Assembly (NCBI GenBank): GCA_002840405.1 | Contig: PHAR01000007.1 | Coordinates: forward strand, 138,271 to 202,270 | DNA length: 64,000 nt | Direction of reading: 5' to 3' | Source: Deltaproteobacteria bacterium HGW-Deltaproteobacteria-8 | Lineage (GTDB): Bacteria > Desulfobacterota > Desulfovibrionia > Desulfovibrionales > Desulfovibrionaceae | In this document: piece by piece, positions 45,564 through 53,309 of the stretch | How the letters are laid out: every line of letters starts with the position of its first letter | Position numbering within the stretch: the first letter of the stretch is position 1 | The notes under the pieces: model-generated | The model's input: the letters and a program-made list of their open reading frames with translations, nothing else | Database searches by the model: none | What the model was told of the DNA's origin: nothing | Program-made: the position numbers and the translations under genes

Positions 45564-46163
45564 CTACGGGCGGCCCTGTTGCAGGGTGATGAGGTCCACG
45601 GCGTCGGCGACGCCGTCGTCGGGCAAAAGATGGTAGTTGATGCCAAGGCCCGAAAGCTCCGGCAGGCTGGCGGCCTGGGCCGGGCTCACGTCCGTTCCGA
45701 GCGCGGTCACGCGGTAGTCGTACTTGGTGTGCCATTCCATGGCGTACACGCTCACGCCCTGGGCCTGGAACCGTGCGTTGACCATGCTGCGCACGCGGCC
45801 GGGCCGCAGGTTGTCGATGGCCAGGCCGAAGTCCTGCCCGGCCAAGAGCGCCCGCACATCCTTCAACATCTGGTAGGTGCCCACATGCACCTTGTCGCCT
45901 TTGCGGGTGGCGGCTTCGTTGCGCAGATTGCGCGCGGCCACCAGCACCACCCACGCGACCGGGATGCGGTACACGCTCTTGGCGGTGTTCAGCGGCTGGC
46001 CCTCGCCCTCGGCCTGGAAGGCCACCCACACGGCCGGGAACTTCCGCACGGCCTGGTCCAGGGCCTCGTCCAGCTCGCCGCCGTAGGTGGCCACGGTGCG
46101 CAGGTATGGCAGCCCGGCCTCGGCGATGCGCCGCATGATGGCGTCTTCGATGAGGGACAGCAT
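45564..46163 (-). CDS. DUF1834 protein (Mu gp37-like)
   Basis: 199 residues from ATG 46163, which shares its bases with the gp36 stop (TGATG); GAGGAAG upstream. DUF1834 features: IEDAIMRRIAEAGLPYLRTVATYGGELDE and VWVAFQAEGE. Probable head-tail connector or tail terminator. Confidence 0.88.
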   Translation of the reverse strand: MLSLIEDAIMRRIAEAGLPYLRTVATYGGELDEALDQAVRKFPAVWVAFQAEGEGQPLNTAKSVYRIPVAWVVLVAARNLRNEAATRKGDKVHVGTYQMLKDVRALLAGQDFGLAIDNLRPGRVRSMVNARFQAQGVSVYAMEWHTKYDYRVTALGTDVSPAQAASLPELSGLGINYHLLPDDGVADAVDLITLQQGRP

Positions 46164-46597
46164 CAGGCTTCCTCGGCTTCCGTTCCGCTTGCCGGAGAGA
46201 CGCGGGCGAAGTCGCGGCGGCCGGTGCAAAACTCCACCCCGCCCCCGGCGGGAGTGGCCGCCACGCTGGGCAGCACGGCCCGGCCAGCGGCAACGTCCTT
46301 CAGCCAGGCCACGGCCGCCCGGTAGCGGGTGGCAATGGGCGTGGTCTCCGTAGTCTCGCCCCCGGTGAGCCGGTAGCGCGCCATGTCGCAGACCACGGCC
46401 ACCAGCGCCTTGGGCGTGCTGGAGAGCGGCAGCTGATAGCGCGCAGCCAGATACGTGTCCGCCTCGCTGGAGGCCCGCTCCAGGGCCTCCAGCGCGACGG
46501 TGTCGTCCACCGCTCCGGTGTCTTCGCGGTCGGCCAGGGCTATCACCTCCTGCTCGCCGAAAGCCGCGAGAAGATCAGCAACGGTGGCGTAGGGCAT
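46163..46597 (-). CDS. DUF1320 head-tail protein (Mu gp36-like)
   Basis: 144 residues: PYATVADLLAAFGEQEVIALADRED, SEADTYLAARYQLPL, ARYRLTGGE are DUF1320 signatures. Likely head-completion/adaptor protein. Its ATG overlaps the previous stop (TAATG). Confidence 0.9.
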   Translation of the reverse strand: MPYATVADLLAAFGEQEVIALADREDTGAVDDTVALEALERASSEADTYLAARYQLPLSSTPKALVAVVCDMARYRLTGGETTETTPIATRYRAAVAWLKDVAAGRAVLPSVAATPAGGGVEFCTGRRDFARVSPASGTEAEEA

Positions 46598-46950
46598 TAC
46601 TTGCCGCCCTCCTTTGCGGCAGGCTTGGCTTCAGCCTTGGCCTCGGGCTTGGCCTCGGGCTTGGCGTCAGCCTTGGCTTCGGCGTCAGCCTCGGTGTCGG
46701 CGGCGGGCTTGATGTCTGCCTTGACCTCGGCCTTGGCTCCGGCCTTGGCGTCAGCCTTGGCCTTGTCCTCCACGATCTCCACCACGAGCATGGGCTCGGC
46801 TTCCCAGGCCGCCAGCTGCTCGGGGGTGAAGTCGCCCTCGGCCAGCTCCATGGGCACGGTGCCGAAGCACCGGCCAGCGCGGCAGAAGCGCCCGGCCCCA
46901 TTCGATGAAAAGGCGTGGGGCTGGGCCTTGATGCGGATGGTTCTCGCCAT
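46597..46950 (-). CDS. Mu gp35-like protein with a Lys/Ala/Glu repeat tail
   Basis: 117 residues. The N-terminal ~60 residues match the FluMu gp35/HI1506-type domain (IKAQPHAFSSNGAGRFCRAGRCF, TPEQLAAWEAEPMLVVE). The remaining half is a run of KA(D/E)AK repeats, probably unstructured and prone to length change. Confidence 0.8.
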   Translation of the reverse strand: MARTIRIKAQPHAFSSNGAGRFCRAGRCFGTVPMELAEGDFTPEQLAAWEAEPMLVVEIVEDKAKADAKAGAKAEVKADIKPAADTEADAEAKADAKPEAKPEAKAEAKPAAKEGGK

Positions 46951-46962
46951 GGCCGCGCCTCC

Positions 46963-47868
46963 TTACGCCAGCCAAGGCGTCACGAGGGCTTCAACCACGC
47001 CCTGGTTGATGTTGTCCTGGCCGTTGGCCAGGCGGGTGGACTTGACGATTTCCAGAATCTTGGTGCGCTGGGTGGGCCCGCCCACCAAGAGCGTGGGCCG
47101 CACGCCCAGGGGGCGGCCGCCGTCCGTCTTGAAACCGCACATGGTCGCATAGGCCGCGTTGAAGTTGTCCGTGGTCAGCTCGGCCTTGCTCATGTATGCC
47201 AGCTGCCAGAAGCCAAAGCCCACGTTGCAGCGGTAGCGCGTGCCGAAGCGGTACGTGTCGGTGTCGAACACCGCTTCGTCCTTGGGGTCGGTGAGCGCGG
47301 TCATTTCCGGCTTGGTGCGTTCCTGGAAGATGAACGGCTTCAAAACGCGCGAGCAGTCCAGCAGGAACCAGGGCTCGCCGGTGCCCGCCTGGTAGTTGGC
47401 CACGGTTTCGGCCACGCCGGTGCCATCTACGTTGGGGTACACGGGGTGGTCGGTGTCGAAGAAGTTCTGCCCGTCGAAACAGAGCGTGGTGAGGCCAGCC
47501 TTGAGCAGGGCGAAGATCAGCACGTCCGGGTGCGTTTTGGCCGCGCGGCCCATCTCGCCGAAGAGCGGCTTGTACACGCCCACCTCGTCGTCCTCGATGT
47601 CGGTGCGCGGCACGCCCACCGTGCCCTCAAACAGCTTGTTGGTGATGGAGTAGCCGTGGGCGGCCATGTCCTTCACCACGCGGGAGCCCACCCACTCAAT
47701 GAGCTGGGGGAACTGGCCAAGCCAGCCGTAGGTGTTGGACTTGGAGCTGGACGGCACCGTGGTGGCCACGGCGGCGCAGTCGGACGGAGTTTCGCCGAAG
47801 ACGCGCTGATACTCGGCCCGGAAGCCGGTCATGAGCGCGGCGATGAGTGCGGGGGTGATGATGGCCAT
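46963..47868 (-). CDS. Major head protein (Mu gpT)
   Basis: 301 residues: ITPALIAALMTGFRAEYQRVF, YGWLGQFPQLIEWVGSRVVKDM, NGQDNINQGVVEALVTPWLA are gpT signatures. AAGGAGG ahead of ATG 47868, which follows the scaffold stop with no gap. It forms the capsid shell. Confidence 0.95.
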   Translation of the reverse strand: MAIITPALIAALMTGFRAEYQRVFGETPSDCAAVATTVPSSSKSNTYGWLGQFPQLIEWVGSRVVKDMAAHGYSITNKLFEGTVGVPRTDIEDDEVGVYKPLFGEMGRAAKTHPDVLIFALLKAGLTTLCFDGQNFFDTDHPVYPNVDGTGVAETVANYQAGTGEPWFLLDCSRVLKPFIFQERTKPEMTALTDPKDEAVFDTDTYRFGTRYRCNVGFGFWQLAYMSKAELTTDNFNAAYATMCGFKTDGGRPLGVRPTLLVGGPTQRTKILEIVKSTRLANGQDNINQGVVEALVTPWLA

Positions 47869-48376
47869 TTACTTGACCTCCTTGGCCTGTTTGTATTCGT
47901 CGTGGGACATGCCGAGCTGCTCGGCTGCGTAAGTTTCCTCGGCGGTGAGCGCGGCTGTGCCGCTGGCAGGAGGCGCGCCGCCCGGCAGGCTGCTCGTCTG
48001 CATGCTGGTCAGGGCGGCCACGGGTGCGGCGGCGGTGAGGAAGGCCGAAAGCGCGGCCTCGTCCTTGGCCCCCAGCTCAAGCGCCCAGCTCTCCAGAGCC
48101 GGGGTCAAGCGTCCGTCGGCCAGGGCGGCCTGCACCAGGCTGTCCACCTGGCCCTGCTTTCCGGCGCTGGTCAGCTCGGCCACCTTGGGTCAGGGTAGCG
48201 ATCTGCGTGTCCTTTTCCGTGGCGGCGGTGAGCACGGCCAGCAGGTCCACGCTGGCAGTGGCATCAGCGCTTCCGAGCTGGGCCTGAAGTTTGGCCAGCG
48301 GGGCTTTGACTTCCTCCAGCCCGGCGGTTGCGGGCAGGTTGAACAGCCCGCGCAGGCATACCAACAGTTCGTCCAT
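47869..48376 (-). CDS. Probable nested scaffold (Mu Z-like) start within the protease gene
   Basis: An in-frame ATG at 48376 has AAGGAG at ideal spacing and opens MDELLVCLRGLFNLPATAGLEE, the beginning of the helical scaffold region. Mu makes its scaffold Z from an internal start in I in the same way. The frame crosses the same +1 lesion at 48184, so only a corrected or recoded read gives the full ~167 residues. Confidence 0.6.
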
Positions 48377-48991
48377 GTCTGTCTCCTTGGTTTGGGTGGG
48401 CGTTGCGGTTGCGGTAGTGGTTGAAGGGAACAGCGCGGCCAGGGCCACGGCGTCCATGCCGTCCAGGGCCGGGTTGTTGGTGAGCGCGACGCTCAAGATT
48501 TCGAGCACCGCGCCGGTGGCTTTGTCGAAGCGGAAGACGGGGGAGATGTAGCGGTATTCGTCGGCCGAGATGTGCTCGCGGGCCTTGGCGGTCCAGCTCA
48601 CGGCGGCGAACAGGCCCCGGCCGGGCACATGGGAAACGGCGGTGATCCACCCCGAGGCTGGGGCGGGCTTGCCGTTCTGTTTGGCCAGCAGCAGCTGGTG
48701 CTCGTAGTCCACGGCAAGGGGCGTTTCCCGCGCGGCCACCAGCGCGGCCAGGGGCGTGGCGATGTCCGCGCTCATGCGCCAGGCGGTGAGCGCGCCCTCG
48801 GTGAGGGTGGCCGGGCGGCCATCGCGTGCGGCAAAGGAGCCGTCCGGGAAGAGCTGGGCGTTCATGCCCTCGGGCATGGCCCCCTCGGGGCTTTCAAGGG
48901 GCGAAACGCCAACAGCCAAGGCCACGCCCCCCGAAAGGGGCATGGCCAGGTGGGCGACGTTGTTTGCGAGTGTGGTGGGCTTGCGCTTCAT
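47869..48991 (-). pseudogene. Mu I-like head maturation protease/scaffold, frameshifted
   Basis: From ATG 48991, 269 residues read as the Mu-I family (VDYEHQLLLAKQNGKPAPASGWI, GRGLFAAVSWTAKAREHI, YRYISPVFRFDK). At 48184 one extra G moves the rest to the +1 frame; joining CAA to GTG restores TQVAELTSAGKQGQVDSLV and ends at 47869 for a 373-residue product, close to Mu I (361). Without correction the protein ends at 48077 in Arg/Gly-rich nonsense. It starts at late leader B, whose hairpin covers its ribosome-binding site. Could be a real lesion, a recoding site or a sequence error. Confidence 0.85.
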
Positions 48992-49047
48992 GCCACCGGT
49001 TTTACGGTGGCACCGGGGCGTGAGACAGGAGGAAGGGGTTCAGTAGG
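48989..49047 (-). promoter_or_regulatory. Late leader copy B (before the protease gene)
   Basis: GACAGG (49024-49029), two bases, GAAGGGGTTCAGT, A, GG; the dyad is GAA-GGGG-TTC (49032-49041). A 7-bp stem (48992-48998 with 49005-49011, loop of 6) directly abuts the protease ATG and buries CGGTGG. TATTAA lies 6 bases before the box on the minus strand. The place equals the Mu late promoter PI. Confidence 0.72.
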
Positions 49048-49104
49048 CGTTTAATATTCCCCGCTGTGACTGAGGCAGCGGAGAAGAATTGTTGCAATTT
49101 GATC

Positions 49105-50211
49105 TTAGGTGAGCACAAGGGTCTTTGAAGTAATTGGTTGGAATGATGGCACATTTTCCATTACAAAATTACCATCTTTGAAAAATCCATGAGGTAAGTC
49201 GGCAAGCAACGTTGAATCGAGAGGATGAGATGCATTTGGGTTATGGAATACGGTCAAGCCACTTCCCCAGGATTCTATTGGAGAATCATGTTCCCCAACG
49301 TAATATTCAAAACGATTTGGTTTTGTTTCATTATTGTCATGCTTGTAGCAAGTTCCCATTCGTGTGACAATATGTGGAAACTTCGGCCACTTTTGCTTCC
49401 CCATGCGCAAAAATTTACTTATTGTTGCGCTATTGCTAAAAATTACAGCAGAAACATTTTTTGTATCGTCACGATTAAACAGACCTGATGGAACTTTTCT
49501 ACCTCCAACATCTACAGATGTTTCGTCGCTGTTTTGTATTACGAGTTGATTGTTCTTATCGTAATACCATGAGAATGATTTTCCGTACAAATAGTCTATC
49601 AAAGGAGAGTCGCTCCATGACTGTGAATCATCATCGTGGAAGCATTCTATTGCAAAAACGAGTGGTTTGTCTTTGACGTGATCCTTTTCCCAATACTTTT
49701 TCTGAACCTTAGACCAAAGCGAATTAGCCATTTTTATTATATGAAACTTTCTCTTTTCTTCATAATTGTCGCCAAGCTTAATATTTGCGAGCGCACCAGA
49801 TTGAGATTTATTTGTTGTAACAGCTTCAACGCAAAAATGGTTACTGTTTTTTGATAAGCAGAAGTCTGGAAATGCTACAGACGCGTCTACTTGAAATCCT
49901 GTACTCACAAAATATGTATTGAGATAGAGTTCCCACAACCTTGCGCTAAACCCTGTTGTCTGGAATTGCTGAACAAAATTTCCGTCTTTGTCGTGGAATT
50001 TCTTGAAACACTTCTCAAGCATTTGTACTGCAGGGATATATCCTTTCATCGTCACGTCATTGTATTCTTTGGAATGCTCACTCTTGTCTACAATAGATTC
50101 AAAAAGTACCTTCTGATAGTCAGGCATGGCTTTCTTCGCATCTTTGCTCTTTCTGGCATCCCTTCTCTTTCGCCTCGATTCCGCCGCCTTCGCCTTGTCC
50201 TTACCACCCAT
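49105..50211 (-). CDS. Cargo protein with a PD-(D/E)XK-nuclease-like core
   Basis: 368 residues from ATG 50211 (GAGG upstream; a GTG at 50217 is possible). AT-rich, unlike its neighbours, and placed between gpG and late leader B. A basic start (~1-30, Lys/Arg-rich) leads to a region with ARLWELYLNTYF, then VAFPDFCLS and HFCVEAVTTN: Glu94, Asp117 and Glu129-x-Val131 are spaced like the E..D..ExK of restriction-endonuclease folds, with the Lys missing. The C-terminal ~230 residues are unassigned. Could be a defence nuclease, or a catalytically altered relative. Fold assignment is tentative. Confidence 0.6.
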   Translation of the reverse strand: MGGKDKAKAAESRRKRRDARKSKDAKKAMPDYQKVLFESIVDKSEHSKEYNDVTMKGYIPAVQMLEKCFKKFHDKDGNFVQQFQTTGFSARLWELYLNTYFVSTGFQVDASVAFPDFCLSKNSNHFCVEAVTTNKSQSGALANIKLGDNYEEKRKFHIIKMANSLWSKVQKKYWEKDHVKDKPLVFAIECFHDDDSQSWSDSPLIDYLYGKSFSWYYDKNNQLVIQNSDETSVDVGGRKVPSGLFNRDDTKNVSAVIFSNSATISKFLRMGKQKWPKFPHIVTRMGTCYKHDNNETKPNRFEYYVGEHDSPIESWGSGLTVFHNPNASHPLDSTLLADLPHGFFKDGNFVMENVPSFQPITSKTLVLT

Positions 50212-50328
50212 GATCACCTCGTGTAGTTAATCTTCGCACTTCGTAATAGCAGAACCCACCTCGTGCCCGTTAGCACCCCGTTAGAATCTCCGCAATAGCC
50301 TAATCCATACACACGCCCCCCCGTGCAC

Positions 50329-50913
50329 CTACCCCCCCGTTAGCGCCCGCCCCAGGGCCCTGCGCACGCTAGCTTCAATCTCGGCGTCTTCCTCCCTGCC
50401 GATGCCAAGGAAGGGCCGTGCCGGGATGTCGCCCCAGGGGATGGCCATGCTGCCGCCCTGGGCCCGGCCGGAAAGCCAGCCACCCACCGTGGCCCCGCCG
50501 CGCGCGGTGTAGTTGCGCGGGTTGCGGCGGCTGCCGGAGCGTGCTCCGCTCTTGGCCGTGCCGAAGCTGCCTTTCTTCGCGCCGAACTGGTGCGTGGGGC
50601 CGTACACCTTGCTGGTGCCAACGGCAGCGTGGTGCGGGCCGTGCTCGGTTTGGATGCTGGCGGCCAGCTGGCCGGAGACCTGGAGGATGGAGCCCGTGTG
50701 CCCGGACTTGGCCCGGCGCGCCAGGGTGGCCGGGGAAAGCGGGTGCCACTTCTCCCCCGTGGCCGGGTCCACCTCATCCTTGAAGGCGCGGTCTGTAGCG
50801 CCCTTCAGCACCTCGGCCAAGTCGCGCGTGAGCGGCGTCATGTTTTGCCCCAGCTGTGCCAGGCGGGTGAGGCCAAAAGCCAGGCTCGAAATGTTGACTT
50901 CGATTTCGATCAT
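50329..50913 (-). CDS. Virion morphogenesis protein (Mu gpG-like)
   Basis: 194 residues from ATG 50913; AAGGAAG upstream. Family features: LTRDLAEVLKGATDRAFKDEVDPATGEKWHPLSPATLARRAKSG, with LQVSGQLAASI and GPTHQFGAKKG. It completes tails or heads in Mu-like phages. Confidence 0.88.
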   Translation of the reverse strand: MIEIEVNISSLAFGLTRLAQLGQNMTPLTRDLAEVLKGATDRAFKDEVDPATGEKWHPLSPATLARRAKSGHTGSILQVSGQLAASIQTEHGPHHAAVGTSKVYGPTHQFGAKKGSFGTAKSGARSGSRRNPRNYTARGGATVGGWLSGRAQGGSMAIPWGDIPARPFLGIGREEDAEIEASVRRALGRALTGG

Positions 50914-50962
50914 GCGGTATTCTTCCTTTGACCCTGTGGGCGTGCCCGGAGCTGGTAGTAAC

Positions 50963-51010
50963 GGGCGGATGGGGCTACGGCCCCACCCGGTATGCGGTGC
51001 AAGTCCGCCC
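50963..51010 (-). ncRNA. Candidate structured RNA upstream of gpG
   Basis: Bases 50963-50969 pair with 51004-51010 (GGGCGGA/TCCGCCC); inside, GGGGC-TACG-GCCCC (50971-50984) forms a hairpin and CACC/GGTG (50984-50999) another, giving a possible three-way junction. It lies between gpG and the 51103 cargo gene. May be a leader, a processing site or only a GC-rich relic. Confidence 0.35.
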
Positions 51011-51102
51011 CCACGGGGTTCTTCATAAGACACTAAGTGCTTTGTGCTCCCGTATGATTGGTGCTTAAACCTTCATCTGGCGTGCCATCACAATCTATAA
51101 TA

Positions 51103-51855
51103 ATGAAGAAAATCATATATTGCCTTGTTAAAATATTTCGGAGCGAGGATGAAGTGCATGCCGACTCCCTCTTGAAGAAAGGAGAGTTGTATTGCCAAGC
51201 TCTAAAGAGGTTCAAGGCAATCGAAGATAGCAACGTCAGAGGCGATTGCTTTGAAGGCTTATCTCACTGGTTTCAGCCAAAAGATATCACAATCACAATA
51301 AAACCAGAAAGAAGTATTCCAGGAGTACCTCAAGAAATTGTGATATATGAGAAGGATTTGGCAGCTCCAATCACAGTCCAAACAAGAGAATTTGATTATT
51401 TTCTTGTTTATTGCATGTATGCAGTTGCGATTGATGATTTTCATTTTGAATATTCATCGGAAGAGGAACGGGTTGCATTAGCAAAGACGATCACTAATTC
51501 ACTCATGGAGCAGGTCAGAATTGACGGAAGAGTGCGTTATGAACTTGGAAATGTCGCGATAGTTATAACCAATGTTAAAGAATTCCTTAGCAGAGTTCAA
51601 AGATGTATTGGGAGTTCTGTTCGTCATGGATTCGTACAATATTTCGACGAGAATACACAAACTGCCGAATTCACTGGCCTGAACACAATTTTTGCAAAAA
51701 GAAGTCTATACAGATACCAACAGGAGTATAGGTTCGCAATTCCACAAACGAATAGCGCCGAGACCATGCTTTATTGCATTGGCCCGCTAGATGACATTGC
51801 ACGCAAAACGACTGTTGGCGAACTCGCAAAGGCAATTGCAATTACGGTAACTTAG
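51103..51855 (+). CDS. Cargo protein, DUF2971-like
   Basis: 250 residues from ATG 51103. AT-rich, plus strand, wedged between gpF and gpG. Pattern at the start (ADSLLKKGELYCQALKRFKAIED..RGDCFEG) and near the end (FAKRSLYRYQQEYRFAI) is like the DUF2971 superfamily, where a short 'expose-and-flood' N-terminus and a K...Y..E.R motif recur; those proteins are common in defence and mobile-element contexts but have no settled function. No TM or signal peptide. Likely an independent moron. Confidence 0.6.
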   Translation: MKKIIYCLVKIFRSEDEVHADSLLKKGELYCQALKRFKAIEDSNVRGDCFEGLSHWFQPKDITITIKPERSIPGVPQEIVIYEKDLAAPITVQTREFDYFLVYCMYAVAIDDFHFEYSSEEERVALAKTITNSLMEQVRIDGRVRYELGNVAIVITNVKEFLSRVQRCIGSSVRHGFVQYFDENTQTAEFTGLNTIFAKRSLYRYQQEYRFAIPQTNSAETMLYCIGPLDDIARKTTVGELAKAIAITVT

Positions 51856-51911
51856 CTGGTTTGTCCGCTGTGCCTTTTCCAAGCCCATTTAGTTCGACTG
51901 CGGTATCTGGC

Positions 51912-53306
51912 TCAAATTGGGCTCCACAGCAGCCGGTACGGCGAATCCCCCACGGGCCGAATGTCCGCCTCCACTACCTCCATGACGTTGACCAGCGCGT
52001 CGAAGCGCCCCAGCTTGGCCAGGCCCTTGGCGTCCTTGGCGCGCGTGGGCGTGTTTACCATGATCTTGAGCACCTTGCCCGGCGTGTCGCTTGGGCACAC
52101 GTAGATCAGGTTGGCGTGGTTCGCGTCCCACAGCACGGCGGTGGCCTCGTCCATGAGGGCGGGCAGGCGCAGCAGCTCCGCCCGCGCCGGGGCGCTGCCC
52201 GCCGCCACATGCCGGGGGCTGCCTGCGTGCAGGATGCGCCGAGCGCTGGCCGTCACCACCTGCACCGGCTCGCCGCCCAGCTCGCGCACGGCCTGGGCCA
52301 CCTCGCCGCGCATGAAATGCACCACCTGGGCCTGGCCCTGAGCTTGGTTAGTTCCGCCGTGCCGGGTGTCCAGCACGCCGCGCGCAAAGTTCTCCCACGC
52401 CTGTTGCCGGGCCGGGTTGCCGTTCAGCGCCTGCACGGCCTGGGCGCGCAGGCCGGTATCCGTGACCAGGGACAGCCGCCGGGCGGCCTCCATGTCCAGG
52501 CCATAGGCTGCCTGGCCGGGGTTGTACGAAAAGCCGGGGTCGGTCCAGATTGTGGGCGCATCCAACGCCGTGCCGGTCTTGTAGCCCGTAACCTGGCGTA
52601 AGCTGGCCTCGCCCGTGCGCCGGTCCACCAGCTCCACGTTGCGCGTGACCATGCGGTCCTGGCCAAGTTCCACCACCTGGCCTTCCCGCTCAAGGCCAAC
52701 GTCTGAAAGCGCCTGCACGCGGCAGCGGCAACCCCAGCCGTTGGGCGGGTAGTGGCTGGACCAGAACGCATCGTCAAAGCGGAATGTGCGGCCATTCAGC
52801 AGCCGGTGCGCCGGGCGGGTGCGCTGGTCCAGCACGGCCACGTAGCGCCACCAGGGCCGGTTGTCGGCGTTCTCCAGCATTTGCTTGTAGCGCCCGGCCA
52901 TGTAGGCGGTCTGCATGTTCTGGCGGTAGATGAGGTTCAGCCGGGCCGGGCTGCCCATTTTGACAACGCGACTTTTGCCGCCTTTCTGATCGTAGGGGCC
53001 GGATTCCACGCGCTTGCCCCACCAGCCCTTGGCGCGCAACACGGGCTCCAGCTGCTGCGCAAACCACTTCTGCGTCTTGCCTTCGGCCAGGGCCGTCTTG
53101 AGCGCGCCCCGGATGTCCTCCAGCACGTCCAGCCGGGCCACGCCTGCCACGGTGAAGGCCTTGGCCTGGGCATTCTGCCAGACCTCCTTCCAGTCGAAGG
53201 TGATCTGCGCGCCCTTGGATTCCAGGTAGCTTATGGCGTCCTTGGGCGGCAGGCCCAGGGCGTAGGACAGGGACACGCCTTCCATTCCGTTGGGCGGCAT
53301 GGCCAC
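51912..53306 (-). CDS. Head morphogenesis protein (Mu gpF-like) with extra C-terminal domain
   Basis: 464 residues. The Mu F/SPP1 gp7 signature is clear: NLIYRQNMQTAYMAGRYKQM, YVAVLDQRTRPAHRLLNGRTF, then HYPPNGWGCRCRVQAL. After ~250 residues there is a DUF-type region and, at ~375-464, a compact domain (LLRLPALMDEATAVLWDANHANLIYVCPS, KVLKIMVNTPTR) resembling the PBECR nuclease-like domains often fused to such minor head proteins. That tail domain may be injected with DNA. Confidence 0.88.
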   Translation of the reverse strand: MAMPPNGMEGVSLSYALGLPPKDAISYLESKGAQITFDWKEVWQNAQAKAFTVAGVARLDVLEDIRGALKTALAEGKTQKWFAQQLEPVLRAKGWWGKRVESGPYDQKGGKSRVVKMGSPARLNLIYRQNMQTAYMAGRYKQMLENADNRPWWRYVAVLDQRTRPAHRLLNGRTFRFDDAFWSSHYPPNGWGCRCRVQALSDVGLEREGQVVELGQDRMVTRNVELVDRRTGEASLRQVTGYKTGTALDAPTIWTDPGFSYNPGQAAYGLDMEAARRLSLVTDTGLRAQAVQALNGNPARQQAWENFARGVLDTRHGGTNQAQGQAQVVHFMRGEVAQAVRELGGEPVQVVTASARRILHAGSPRHVAAGSAPARAELLRLPALMDEATAVLWDANHANLIYVCPSDTPGKVLKIMVNTPTRAKDAKGLAKLGRFDALVNVMEVVEADIRPVGDSPYRLLWSPI

Positions 53307-53309
53307 CGG

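Noticed and set aside
40573-46325. Two long plus-strand frames (866 and 997 codons) across the tail and head genes
   Set aside because: Shadows of N, tape measure, sheath, gp35-38 genes; His/Gly/Gln-rich nonsense.
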